The notes under the pieces are model-generated. The model worked only from the letters and a program-made list of their open reading frames with translations, searched no databases and had not been told where the DNA came from. A program made the position numbers and the translations under genes. From assembly GCF_012676905.1 (NCBI RefSeq), contig NZ_CP051428.1, positions 1,884,001-1,948,000 on the forward strand: 64,000 nt of DNA, written 5' to 3'. Numbering within the stretch: the first letter of the stretch is position 1; each line of letters starts with the position of its first letter. This DNA is from Paenibacillus albicereus (GTDB taxonomy: Bacteria > Bacillota > Bacilli > Paenibacillales > Paenibacillaceae). Positions 26,353 through 34,946 of this stretch are shown one piece after another.

Positions 26353-26488
26353 AGCGGAGGCATGACGGGGCGTTGGCCGGCGGAGGGCCATGGCCGCATG
26401 CCGGTCGATAGAGCGGCGGGGCAACGGGGTATAAAGGTACATCCCCCGGGCTGCCTCGCGGCGAGCCCGATGCGAAAGCGAGGACGAG

Positions 26489-27253
26489 ATGGAAATGAAC
26501 AATAGCATGCGGAGGGCGGACAGGACGGTCATCACGGGAGCGGGTTCCGGCATCGGCAGGGCGCTTGCCCAAGCCTATGCCGGCAAAGGAGACGAGGTGC
26601 TGCTCGTCGACCGCGACCGGAACGGGCTGATGGAAACGCTGCGCCTGATCGAGGCGCCCGGCGGCAAGGCTGCGGCCCACGAGGCGGACCTGAGCCGTCC
26701 GGAAGCGGTGAAGGAGCTGTTCGGGCGCGTCCGGGAAAGCTGGGGCGCAGCCGACGTGCTGGTGAACAATGCCGGCATCAGCGCCTTCAAGCCGCTCTGG
26801 GAGCTGGACGTGGAGGAATGGGACGACGTGCTGAACACGAATCTGCGCGGGACGTTCCTCTGCAGTCGCGAGGCGGCGGTCCAGATGCGGGAGAAGAGCG
26901 TGCGAGGACGGATCGTCAACATCGCCTCGACGCGCGCGTTCATGTCCGAGCCCGGCTCGGAGGCCTATGCCGCCTCCAAAGGGGGCATACTCGCGCTGAC
27001 GCATGCGCTCGCCCTCTCGCTCGGACCGCACGGCATCCGGGTCAACTCGGTCAGCCCCGGCTGGATCGAGACCGGCGACACGGCCAAGCTGAGCGTGCGC
27101 GACCACGAGCAGCATCCTGCCGGCCGCGTCGGACATCCGGACGACATCGCCCGAGCCTGCTTTTATCTGACCGATCCGGCCAACGACTTCGTCACCGGCG
27201 AGAACATCACGGTCGACGGAGGCATGACGCGCAAGATGATCTATGCCGATTAG
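26489..27253 (+). CDS. Short-chain dehydrogenase/reductase
   Basis: 254 residues with the classical SDR layout: cofactor site TGAGSGIGRAL (about 16-26), NNAG at about 91-94, an IASTRA segment carrying the likely catalytic Ser near 143, YAASKGG (about 157-163) and the C-terminal ITVDGG. It is a cytoplasmic NAD(P)-dependent oxidoreductase; substrate not evident (glucose dehydrogenase-like or 3-oxoacyl reductase-like). GAGGACGAG precedes the ATG. A good terminator follows, so the gene is monocistronic. Confidence 0.92.
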   Translation: MEMNNSMRRADRTVITGAGSGIGRALAQAYAGKGDEVLLVDRDRNGLMETLRLIEAPGGKAAAHEADLSRPEAVKELFGRVRESWGAADVLVNNAGISAFKPLWELDVEEWDDVLNTNLRGTFLCSREAAVQMREKSVRGRIVNIASTRAFMSEPGSEAYAASKGGILALTHALALSLGPHGIRVNSVSPGWIETGDTAKLSVRDHEQHPAGRVGHPDDIARACFYLTDPANDFVTGENITVDGGMTRKMIYAD

Positions 27254-27276
27254 CCTTCGGGCGATCGCGACACCTG

Positions 27277-27315
27277 GCCTTTCTTTCCCGTCGCACGGGA
27301 GAGGAAGGCTTTTTT
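27277..27315 (+). terminator. Rho-independent terminator after the dehydrogenase gene
   Basis: A 15-bp stem (27277-27291 with 27295-27309, two G-U pairs) closes a CGC loop and is followed by six T bases. Confidence 0.92.
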
Positions 27316-27382
27316 GCCGCCTCTTCGTGTGGATAAAGCTTCCGATCCAGGGAAAATCTATCCTTGAAAGAGGTGAGAAGAG

Positions 27383-28501
27383 ATGAACTCGAACGCTGTA
27401 TTCGGAAAGCTGCCCGCGATCAGCATCCTGATCCTCTCGGTCGGCCTGGCCAACCATGTCCTGATCGTCCCGCTGATCCTTCAGGTCGCGTCGAGGGACA
27501 GCTGGATGAGCCCGCTGCTCGTCTGCCTGATCGGCTTGCTGTGGGTCACGTTCCCTCTGTTCGGGACAATGAAGCGGCTCGACGAGCCGTTCTGGTCCGT
27601 CGTGGACCGGGTTATGGGGAAGAAGGCGGCCTGGCTGCTCAAAGCGCCGATCCTGCTGCTGCTCGTCTGCGTCGCGTTCAACACGCTGGTCGACTCGGTC
27701 TCGTGGTCGAAGACGACGTATCTGCCCTTGACGCCCAACTACGTATTCGCGCTGGCCATGCTCGGCGTCTCGCTTTATGCCGTAAGCAAGGGGCTTCGGA
27801 CGATCGCGTTCACCTCCGCCATCCTCCTTCCGTTCGTCCTCCTGCTCGGGGACTTCGTCATGTCGGCGAACATGCCGCACAAGGACTATCATTACTTGAA
27901 GCCTTTCCTCGAAGAAGGATGGATGCCGGTGCTGGCCGGCGCGGCCCTCTGCGCCTGCACGATGCTGGAAATAAACACGCTCGTGCTCTTCCAGCATCAC
28001 GTGCGCAATAAATTCAAGCTGCCGCAGCTGCTGCTGCTCATGCTCTGCCTCGTCCTGCTGACGCTCGGCCCGCTTACGGGCGCGATCGTTCAGTTCGGAC
28101 CGGATGAAGCGGCCAAGATGCGCTATCCGGCGTTCTCGCAGTGGCGGCTCGTGCAGATCGGCAAGTTCGTGGAGCATCTCGATTTCTTCGCGATCTACCA
28201 GTGGCTGTCGGGCTCGCTCATCCGCATCTCCCTGAGCCTCTACCTCGTCAAGGAGATGCTCGGCATCAGCAAGCCGAAAGCCAGCGCGTGGTACGGCTGG
28301 ACCTTTCTCGCCGGACTGACGCCGCTCGTTCAGTTCGTGACCGACCATATGGTGCCTTACCGCAAGGTCATGAGCCTGTACTTCCCGATCTCCGGCCTGG
28401 TCGTCCTGATCGTCAGCCTCGCGGGATGGCTCATCGCGGTGCTTGCCGCCAAGCCGCGCAAGGACGCGCCGCGGCGGCAGCCGCAGGAGCAGGCGCCATG
28501 A
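27383..28501 (+). CDS. Spore germination permease, GerB family
   Basis: 372 residues with about ten membrane segments, of the amino-acid-permease-like GerAB/GerKB family (pattern around AISILILSVGLANHV at the start and SWSKTTYLPLTPNY near residue 105). In dormant spores this subunit binds the germinant in the inner membrane and works with GerA- and GerC-type subunits. The ATG is preceded by GAAAGAGGTGAGAAG. Its stop overlaps the next ATG (ATGA). The gene order here is B-A-C. The germinant cannot be predicted. Confidence 0.93.
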   Translation: MNSNAVFGKLPAISILILSVGLANHVLIVPLILQVASRDSWMSPLLVCLIGLLWVTFPLFGTMKRLDEPFWSVVDRVMGKKAAWLLKAPILLLLVCVAFNTLVDSVSWSKTTYLPLTPNYVFALAMLGVSLYAVSKGLRTIAFTSAILLPFVLLLGDFVMSANMPHKDYHYLKPFLEEGWMPVLAGAALCACTMLEINTLVLFQHHVRNKFKLPQLLLLMLCLVLLTLGPLTGAIVQFGPDEAAKMRYPAFSQWRLVQIGKFVEHLDFFAIYQWLSGSLIRISLSLYLVKEMLGISKPKASAWYGWTFLAGLTPLVQFVTDHMVPYRKVMSLYFPISGLVVLIVSLAGWLIAVLAAKPRKDAPRRQPQEQAP

Positions 28502-30000
28502 GCGCGCCGACTTCGGGCAAGGGCCGTCCTTATCGCTCGGCTGAGGAAACGGTCGAAGAGTCGGCGTCCGGAACGGCTTCCCCGGGCCTGCTGAAGCGGC
28601 TGCTCGACAAGCTGGAGGGCTGCGGAGACGTCGAGCGCATCGAGACGGTGCTGGTCGACGAGCACGGCCGCGACGCCGGGATGACGCTGATCTACTGCCC
28701 GGCGCTGATCGACGCCACGATCTTTCAGCTGTCGCTGCTGAAGGAGCTGCGCGGCAACGGGGAGAGCCTGCAGCGCGGCTGGGATACGGAGCTGCTCCAT
28801 ATCCAGCCCGCCGGCGACGAAGGGCTGTACCAGGCGCTGTTCAGCGGCGCCGTGCTCATCTTCGTCCAAGCGGACGAGGAGGAGAGGATTTATCGGAGCG
28901 ACATCTGCAGCCTGTCGGTCCGCCAGCCGGACGAATCCGTCATGGAGGTGTCGCTCAAAGGACCGCGGGACGGCTTCGTCGAGAACATCCATCAGAACGT
29001 CAGCCTGGTGCGGCGCCGCCTCAAGACGCCGGACCTGCAGGTCGAGCTGATGGTGCTGGGCTCCCAGTCGCAAACGCAGGTGTCGCTGCTCTACATGGCA
29101 TCGCTGGCCGATCCGTCCGTCGTGGAGACGGCCAAGAAGCGGCTGAAGCAGATCCAGGAAAGCCGCGTGTCGATTGAAAGCAGCACGCAGATCGAAGCGC
29201 TCGTGTCGGATGTCCGGACGACGGTGTTCCCGCTCGTCCACTATACGGGGCGGCCCGATTTCGCGGCGTCCGCCCTCATGTCCGGCCGGGTCGTCATCAT
29301 CGTCGACGGCAATCCCGCCGTCATCCTCGCGCCGGTGAACCTGGCCTTCCTCATCAAGTCGCCGGAAGACCTGCACATGCCGTATTATTTCGTGTCGCTG
29401 GAGAGGATCTTGCGGTTCTTCGGCCTGTTCATGAGCATCTTCGCGCCGGGCTTCTGGATCGCTCTGTGCGCATTCAATACGGACCAGCTTCCGTTCAGCC
29501 TGCTGGCGACCATATCGATCTCGCGCAACGGCCTGCCGCTGTCGACGACGATGGAGATGTTCCTCATGCTGACGATGTTCGAGCTGTTCAAGGAAGCCGG
29601 GGTCCGTCTGCCGCGGGCCGTCGGCCAGACCGTGTCGGTCGTCGGCGGGCTGATCGTGGGCAATGCCGCAATCGATGCCGGCTTGACGTCGCCGACGATG
29701 CTGGTCGTGGCCGCCGTCACGGCGGTCTCGACGTACGTGCTCGTCAACCAGACGCTGAACGGCTCGGTGCTCGTGCTTCGCTACGTCGTGCTGATTCTCA
29801 GCTCCGTGCTCGGCATGTTCGGCTTTTTCATCGGCATGTTCCTGATCGCGGTCCACGTATGCTCGCTCGAGAGCTTCGGACGCCCGTACATGGCCCCCCT
29901 CGCGACGGTGGACTTCAGCCAGATGCTGCCGAGCTTCCTGCAGCTGCCATGGAAGAAGCGCCGCCTGAAAGGGGGAGATCAAGGTGCGGAAAAAGCATAA
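28498..30000 (+). CDS. Spore germination protein, GerA family
   Basis: 500 residues. A soluble N-terminal part (about 1-295) is followed by membrane segments in the C-terminal half (from FFGLFMSIFAPGFWIALCAFN near 305) with PFSLLATISISRNGLPLSTTMEMFLMLTMFEL... features of GerAA-type ion-channel subunits (motif given in part). A basic tail KKRRLKGG ends it. ATG 28498 overlaps the gerB stop. Known family members form the germinant-gated channel of the spore membrane. Confidence 0.94.
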   Translation: MSAPTSGKGRPYRSAEETVEESASGTASPGLLKRLLDKLEGCGDVERIETVLVDEHGRDAGMTLIYCPALIDATIFQLSLLKELRGNGESLQRGWDTELLHIQPAGDEGLYQALFSGAVLIFVQADEEERIYRSDICSLSVRQPDESVMEVSLKGPRDGFVENIHQNVSLVRRRLKTPDLQVELMVLGSQSQTQVSLLYMASLADPSVVETAKKRLKQIQESRVSIESSTQIEALVSDVRTTVFPLVHYTGRPDFAASALMSGRVVIIVDGNPAVILAPVNLAFLIKSPEDLHMPYYFVSLERILRFFGLFMSIFAPGFWIALCAFNTDQLPFSLLATISISRNGLPLSTTMEMFLMLTMFELFKEAGVRLPRAVGQTVSVVGGLIVGNAAIDAGLTSPTMLVVAAVTAVSTYVLVNQTLNGSVLVLRYVVLILSSVLGMFGFFIGMFLIAVHVCSLESFGRPYMAPLATVDFSQMLPSFLQLPWKKRRLKGGDQGAEKA

Positions 30001-31156
30001 GCGAATTCCTCTGCAAGCGCGGCTTCCGCTCCTCCTGCTGGCGGCCTTGTCCTTCTGCCTGCCGATCTCCGGCTGCTGGGACGAGATCGATCTGACCGAA
30101 CAAGGCTATGTATCCGCCATAGGCGTGGACTACAGGGACGGTTTTTACGAGATCTACGCCCAGCTGATGCAGTTCGCCTCCATCGCCAAGACGGACAGCC
30201 AGACCAAGGAAACGCAGGTGTGGGTCGGATCCGGCCGAGGACGCTCGGTGCTCGGCGCGATCGCCGACCTGCAGCGCTCGGCCCAGTTCGTGCTCAATCT
30301 GGAGCATCAAAAGGTGCTGCTCGTGCATGAGCGGGCGATGCCGCACATGGAGGACATCCTCGACGCCAACAACCGGCAGCGGGCGTCGCGTTACACGAGC
30401 TTCGTGTTCGGCACGAAGGAACCGATCGAGGAGCTGTTCAAGTCCAGCACATTTTTCGGCCATTCCCATCTGATGAGCACACTGTACAACCCGAAGGCGC
30501 AATACGAGCAGCGGAGCTATATCCGGCCGCTGAGCATGCAGGAGATGGTCCGCCACCTTCACGAAAAGGGCTTTACCGCGCTCTTGCCCTCGCTCGGCAT
30601 GACGAAGGCCGACTGGTCCAACGCCAATCAAAGGCTGAACGTGCAGCAATACGACGGGCTGTTTGCCTTCACCCAGAAGCGGTTCATGACATTCATGCCC
30701 TTGTCCCGCACCAGCGGCATGCGCTGGCTCGATCCCCGGTTCAAGCAGTTCACGCTGGAAGTGATGAAGGAAGGAAAGGAAGAAGAGACGATCGCCACGG
30801 TGACGATCGACGGCGTCCACCCCCGCTATCGGCTCGTCTCCGATGGGGAAGGGAGCCTGAAGTATCGGATCGAGCTCGGACTCAAGGGGCATGTCGTCGA
30901 GCTGAACGCGCCGATCGATGCTGCGATCATTGAAAAAGGCGTCGAGGAGCAGATTCGGCTCGACGTCGAGAAGACGTATGCGTACGGCTACGCCCAAGGC
31001 GTGGACCTGTTCTTGATCCTGGAAGACCTCTATCGGAACCACCTGCGCGAATGGCAGGAGTGGCAGCGGTCCGGATCCCGGCTGGCGAAGCCGGAGGATG
31101 TCGAGGTCAAGGTGAAGTTCGATCTGGTCCACACCGGCAAATTCGACTTGACTTGA
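29984..31156 (+). CDS. Spore germination lipoprotein, Ger(x)C family
   Basis: 390 residues, with GTG start. The signal peptide ends in the lipobox PISGC with the lipidated Cys at residue 31, directly followed by WDEIDL, the usual start of mature GerC proteins. Two domains follow (about 32-190 and 220-385). It is anchored outside the inner spore membrane and completes the receptor. The gene overlaps gerA by 17 bases and uses a GGGGGAG site within it. It is the last gene of the receptor operon. Confidence 0.94.
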   Translation: MRKKHKRIPLQARLPLLLLAALSFCLPISGCWDEIDLTEQGYVSAIGVDYRDGFYEIYAQLMQFASIAKTDSQTKETQVWVGSGRGRSVLGAIADLQRSAQFVLNLEHQKVLLVHERAMPHMEDILDANNRQRASRYTSFVFGTKEPIEELFKSSTFFGHSHLMSTLYNPKAQYEQRSYIRPLSMQEMVRHLHEKGFTALLPSLGMTKADWSNANQRLNVQQYDGLFAFTQKRFMTFMPLSRTSGMRWLDPRFKQFTLEVMKEGKEEETIATVTIDGVHPRYRLVSDGEGSLKYRIELGLKGHVVELNAPIDAAIIEKGVEEQIRLDVEKTYAYGYAQGVDLFLILEDLYRNHLREWQEWQRSGSRLAKPEDVEVKVKFDLVHTGKFDLT

Positions 31157-31241
31157 TTGCGGCGGACGGGCGGACGAACAAGCCTTTGGCGGCATGCGAG
31201 CATATCCTGTCCTATCCCCAGAGATAGAGGAGGAATGCGCC

Positions 31242-31637
31242 ATGAAAGACGGATTGGCCGTGCCGCTCGCCGCCGTCATCGGCTCGATCGTCAGCTTTGC
31301 CTTCGGCATCTGGCACGAGTCGCTGACGCTGCTGCTCGTCTGCATGGCGGTCGATTATATCACCGGCATATCCGCTTCGATCAAGGAAAGGCGGGGGCTC
31401 AGCAGCATCGTCGGCTCCTGGGGGCTCGCCCGCAAAGGCCTGACGCTGCTCATCATCCTGATCGCGCATCGCATCGACGAGCTGCTTGGCGGCGGAAGCG
31501 CGGTCATGAGCGCGGCGATCTATTTCTACATCGGCAACGAACTGCTGTCCATCGTGGAAAACTGCGGGCGAATCGGACTGCCGATGCCGGAAAAGCTCAA
31601 ATCGGCGATCGAAATCTTCCGCCGAAAAGACGAGTGA
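31242..31637 (+). CDS. Holin-like membrane protein (phage holin 4 / TcdE-like family)
   Basis: 131 residues with three to four hydrophobic segments. The signature MAVDYITGISASIKERRGLSS near residue 30-50 followed by GLARKGLTLLIILIAHRID is characteristic of the Bhl/TcdE holin family. No endolysin or other phage genes are nearby, so it is a chromosomal holin-like protein. Relatives in spore formers have been linked to release of proteins or mother-cell events; here this is only inference. AGAGGAGG precedes ATG 31242. Confidence 0.87.
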   Translation: MKDGLAVPLAAVIGSIVSFAFGIWHESLTLLLVCMAVDYITGISASIKERRGLSSIVGSWGLARKGLTLLIILIAHRIDELLGGGSAVMSAAIYFYIGNELLSIVENCGRIGLPMPEKLKSAIEIFRRKDE

Positions 31638-31704
31638 TCGACACGATTTGTTCAATGAATTGTCAAATTCTTGCCTTCCGTGTCCGCATGGAAACGGTTA
31701 AAGC

Positions 31705-31734
31705 TTGTGAACGCCCCCCCTTATTCGGTATAGT
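31705..31734 (+). promoter_or_regulatory. Promoter of the CuA protein gene
   Basis: TTGTGA (31705-31710) and TATAGT (31729-31734) are separated by 18 bases, about 60 bases before the start codon. Confidence 0.7.
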
Positions 31735-31793
31735 ATCAGTAGTTATGGACAAAACTGGATCATCATCAATGCACAAAGGGGAGCAAGAACCTC

Positions 31794-32174
31794 ATGAAAT
31801 GGATTATGTCAATTCTGCTCGTCATCGCCACTGGCCTCGGCATCTACATGCTCACGCTCGGCCTGCCGGAGGGTCCCAAGGATGAGACGGCGGATCTGCC
31901 GGAGGGCGTGGAGCTGCTCAAGGTGACCGCCTCCAACGACTTCGTCTTCGACAAGGAAGAGTACGTCGTCAAGGCTGGCCAGAAGTACAAGATGGTGCTG
32001 CATAACAAGAGCGGCATCCACGGCGTCGGCATCGAGGAGCTCGGCATCGACCTGCAGGGCGATACGATGGAGCAGGAAGTGACCTTCGACAAGCCCGGCC
32101 GCTACGAGATGCACTGCTCCGTCATGTGCGGCATCGGACACACGGACATGAAGGCGGTTCTCGTCGTCGAATAG
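31794..32174 (+). CDS. Membrane-anchored single-domain CuA cupredoxin (CoxB-like)
   Basis: 126 residues. One N-terminal membrane segment (4-23) anchors a cupredoxin domain outside. The set His76, Cys108, Cys112, His116 and Met119 (CSVMCGIGHTDM) reproduces the CuA spacing CxxxCxxxHxxM of cytochrome oxidase subunit II, with the first His about 32 residues earlier. The usual Glu between the cysteines is Val-Met here, but that residue ligates through its backbone. It may be an electron carrier or a CuA-type partner for a haem enzyme encoded elsewhere. No oxidase genes are nearby. AAAGGGGAG precedes the ATG, and its own promoter and terminator make it monocistronic. Confidence 0.85.
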   Translation: MKWIMSILLVIATGLGIYMLTLGLPEGPKDETADLPEGVELLKVTASNDFVFDKEEYVVKAGQKYKMVLHNKSGIHGVGIEELGIDLQGDTMEQEVTFDKPGRYEMHCSVMCGIGHTDMKAVLVVE

Positions 32175-32187
32175 TCCGGCGCGCCGG

Positions 32188-32222
32188 AAAAAAGCGTTCC
32201 CCTAGGGGAACGCTTTTTTTTT
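32188..32222. terminator. Bidirectional terminator
   Basis: A perfect palindrome (32188-32219) with six A on the left and a run of nine T on the right. It serves the CuA gene (+) and the convergent esterase gene (-). Confidence 0.95.
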
Positions 32223-32223
32223 A

Positions 32224-33297
32224 TCATTCGATCCTCCGACGCGGCGGGATGGAGCTTTCGCCTCGCGGTCCCAGGAAAGATCCGCGAATGACGGCCGCGA
32301 GCCTCTCCGCCATCCGCTGAAAGCCGAAGTCGGTCGGATGGATGCCGTCCACGGTGCAGTCGTGATAATCTTCGCCCAGCAGCTCGCCGCCGTCGCAGAA
32401 AAAGACGTTGGGATCGCCGCCCGCCCGGCAGGCGTCCACGACGGCACGCTGAATCGCTTGGCGATCCAGCCGGAGCGCGAGCAGCTCCGGCTGGAAATGC
32501 TCCTTCGCGAACCGAATCTGCGAAACGATCCAAATCGGCACATCCGGATGGCGGCGGCGAAAAATCCGAATGAACTCCGGCAGCGTGGCGCGGAGAGAGT
32601 CGGAGCTGTCGCAGTTGGCTTCATAATCGAGCACGAGCAGGCCGGGATTGGCGATGCCGCTGATGACCTCGGCGACTGCGGCTTCGCCCTTTCCGCTGCC
32701 GGAGAAGCCGAGATTGCACAGCTCCGCGTTGATGGCGCGGCTGACGATGTTGGAGTAGGCCATCCCGGGCCGGGACGCGCAGCCGCCTTGCGTGATGGAG
32801 GTGCCGTATAGGAGGATTCTCCGGTCGCTGGCATAAGGCAAGGGAGGGAGGACGTCCGCGCCAGGCTCCAGCCCGATCTGCACGTCCTCGATCCCCATAT
32901 AAAGCGGGAAGTACAACGTGATGGAACGAAGGCGGCCGTCGAGGTTCTCGCATACCTGGACCTCGTAGTCCCGCTTGGAGCGGTCGTACACGGTCGTCCC
33001 GTAATAGCGCTGCTCTCCGGGGCCGCCGATATAGCAGTCGAATGCGCATTGACCCGTTGCCGGCATATGGTTCATGTTGGCGACGCCGCTCAACCGGACG
33101 TTGACGGACAAGCTCGCCGAGTTCGTCTGAAAGCGGATCTGCCCGCCCGCCGTATGGTTCGCCAGCTGGTCGACCATCGGCGGGATCGGATGCGAAGGCG
33201 TCCTCGGCAGCCTCCGGTACAGCTTCTCTTCGTCGAACCAGGCGAATCCGGCGATGTGAAAAGGCGGTGCAAGAGGCGAATGCCACTCCAGCGTCAT
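32224..33297 (-). CDS. SGNH/GDSL-family esterase with N-terminal beta domain
   Basis: 357 residues, no signal peptide. An N-terminal beta-sandwich (about 1-155) precedes the SGNH hydrolase domain: block I YGTSITQGG (Ser near 172), block II NLGFSGSG (Gly), an Asn-containing EANCDSSDS (block III-like) and block V DGIHPTDFGF with catalytic Asp and His near 325. Such proteins deacetylate plant oligosaccharides, although the substrate is not proven. GAGAGGAG precedes ATG 33297; the frame extends further upstream without a better site. It is the second gene of an operon with the FAD oxidoreductase under LacI-type control. Confidence 0.88.
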   Translation of the reverse strand: MTLEWHSPLAPPFHIAGFAWFDEEKLYRRLPRTPSHPIPPMVDQLANHTAGGQIRFQTNSASLSVNVRLSGVANMNHMPATGQCAFDCYIGGPGEQRYYGTTVYDRSKRDYEVQVCENLDGRLRSITLYFPLYMGIEDVQIGLEPGADVLPPLPYASDRRILLYGTSITQGGCASRPGMAYSNIVSRAINAELCNLGFSGSGKGEAAVAEVISGIANPGLLVLDYEANCDSSDSLRATLPEFIRIFRRRHPDVPIWIVSQIRFAKEHFQPELLALRLDRQAIQRAVVDACRAGGDPNVFFCDGGELLGEDYHDCTVDGIHPTDFGFQRMAERLAAVIRGSFLGPRGESSIPPRRRIE

Positions 33298-33371
33298 CGT
33301 CTGCTCCTCTCTTTCATCATGCTCCATAACGACGGACGGCCTCGCAGGCTGTTCCGGCATGCCGTCGCTCC

Positions 33372-34778
33372 TCATGCTTCCTCGTCGTAGACCGTCGTCC
33401 CTTCCGTCACGATGCCCAAGTCCGCTTGTCCCGGATGCTCGCCTAGCCACGCTCCTTGCTCGATCAGCCTGCGCTGCAGCTCCGGTACGCGGATGCCTCG
33501 GAAGCCGACGCCGGCTGCGGCCGACATGGCCGCGGCCGTGCCTGCCGCCTGACCCATGGCAAAGCAGTTCGGCATGACGCGCAGCGAGCCTTGGACCGGG
33601 CGGTCGGAGGAGACGGAACGGCCTGCGACGATCAGATTCGATCGGCCCGCCGGCAGCAGGCAGCGGTAGGGAACTCCATGCGACTTGCCTTTAGGCAAAT
33701 ATTTAATCGCCATCGTACCGGAAGCATGGGCTAGATGGAGATCGATGTAATACGAATTGCGGGCGATGTCGTCCTCGAACGAGCGCATGGATAGGAAATC
33801 CTCGATCCTCAACGTATAGTCGCCCTGGATGCGCCTCGTTTCGCGGATGCCGATCTGATCCCCCGAATGGACGAGCTGCGCCTGCTCGAAGCCCCGCACA
33901 TGCTTCTGCAGGAAAACGAGCTGCCGCTCGATCAGCCTGCGTCCTTCGATCGCCGCACGCGTCAGATCCTCCGCCTTGGTGCCGTCAATGCCGAAGATAT
34001 GGCCGAAATTAAATCCGGCCACGGATTCCGACAGCCACGAAATGCCCGAAATCCGCTTGCGCCCTTCCGGCAAATCCCCGCTTCGCTGCGCTTCCGCCAG
34101 CGTCTTTTCGAGCCCGGCGCTCTGTCCGGTATCGTCCAGGAAGCGCAGGAATCGAGACTTGTCGGCATGGCAGACCAGGAAGCACATCGTGCCGGGCTGA
34201 AGCTCGCCCGCTTCCCCGCCGAGCTGGAACGGCACGCCGGCCAGCGCGGCCAGATCCGCGTCGCCCGTCGCGTCGACGTATGCGCTCGCCTGCACGACCG
34301 ACCGTCCGCTCTTGTTGCTGACGACGATGCCCGCAATCCGGCCTTCGTCCGTCAGCACCTGATCCACGAACGTATGGAACAGCAGCTCCGCGCCGCTCGC
34401 CAGCACTTCTTCGTCATACACGCGCTTCAGCGCCTCCGCGTCGATCGGCACCCAATCGAGCTGCTCTTTGTACGCGCGAAGGAAGGATTCTCCGGATGCG
34501 AGCTTCATCTTCTCCATCAACTCAAGCCCGATGCCGCGAATGACGGGCTTCTCGCCGTCCGTGAACGGACAGAAAGAAGGAACGAGCGCAGCGGTGGCCA
34601 TGCCGCCTAAATAGCCGCGCTGCTCGATCAGCAGCGTTCGCGCGCCGCTCCGCGCAGCGGCGATCGCGGCCGCGACGCCGGCGGCGCCGCCGCCGGCGAC
34701 GACGACGTCGGGAGCATGCGACAGGGGCAGCGTCTGGGCGGGAATCGTGAAAGCGGCTTGCGGGAATTCAGTTTTCAT
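33372..34778 (-). CDS. FAD-dependent oxidoreductase (FAD_oxidored family)
   Basis: 468 residues. The N-terminal dinucleotide site VVVAGGGAAGVAAAIAAARSGA (residues about 24-45, motif GxGxxG) is followed by LLIEQRGYLGGMAT, typical of the family seen in sugar-degradation clusters. The C-terminal FAD motif NLIVAGRSVSSDRPVQGSLRVMP is also clear. A cytoplasmic flavoprotein; substrate unknown, possibly a sugar or sugar acid. ATG 34778 has GGGAAGAG upstream. First gene of a two-gene operon with the esterase; its promoter and a LacI operator lie at 34820-34866. Confidence 0.88.
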   Translation of the reverse strand: MKTEFPQAAFTIPAQTLPLSHAPDVVVAGGGAAGVAAAIAAARSGARTLLIEQRGYLGGMATAALVPSFCPFTDGEKPVIRGIGLELMEKMKLASGESFLRAYKEQLDWVPIDAEALKRVYDEEVLASGAELLFHTFVDQVLTDEGRIAGIVVSNKSGRSVVQASAYVDATGDADLAALAGVPFQLGGEAGELQPGTMCFLVCHADKSRFLRFLDDTGQSAGLEKTLAEAQRSGDLPEGRKRISGISWLSESVAGFNFGHIFGIDGTKAEDLTRAAIEGRRLIERQLVFLQKHVRGFEQAQLVHSGDQIGIRETRRIQGDYTLRIEDFLSMRSFEDDIARNSYYIDLHLAHASGTMAIKYLPKGKSHGVPYRCLLPAGRSNLIVAGRSVSSDRPVQGSLRVMPNCFAMGQAAGTAAAMSAAAGVGFRGIRVPELQRRLIEQGAWLGEHPGQADLGIVTEGTTVYDEEA

Positions 34779-34819
34779 TACCGTCTCTTCCCTTCTGATG
34801 ATGTGAGTTAAACATTTAT

Positions 34820-34866
34820 TAAACCGGTTTAGAAGAGATGCTAATGCAGGGTTTCGCAAAAGTCAA
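34820..34866 (-). promoter_or_regulatory. Promoter with LacI-type operator for the oxidoreductase/esterase operon
   Basis: On the minus strand TTGACT (34866-34861), 17 bases, TAGCAT (34843-34838). The perfect palindrome TAAACCGGTTTA with central CG (34820-34831) covers the expected start of transcription. The LacI-family gene alongside is the likely repressor. Confidence 0.85.
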
Positions 34867-34883
34867 TCCTTTCCTATTCCGCA

Positions 34884-34913
34884 TTGCGAGCCGGCTCTGC
34901 TGTCCCTTACAAT
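34884..34913 (+). promoter_or_regulatory. Promoter of the LacI-family gene
   Basis: TTGCGA (34884-34889), 18 bases, TACAAT (34908-34913), 33 bases before the TTG start. Confidence 0.7.
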
Positions 34914-34946
34914 GAATGGATACAAAACCGGAAGAGGGGGATTCGC

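Noticed and set aside
31242-31637. Prophage remnant around the holin-like gene
   Set aside because: No other phage genes, attachment repeats or integrase are visible.
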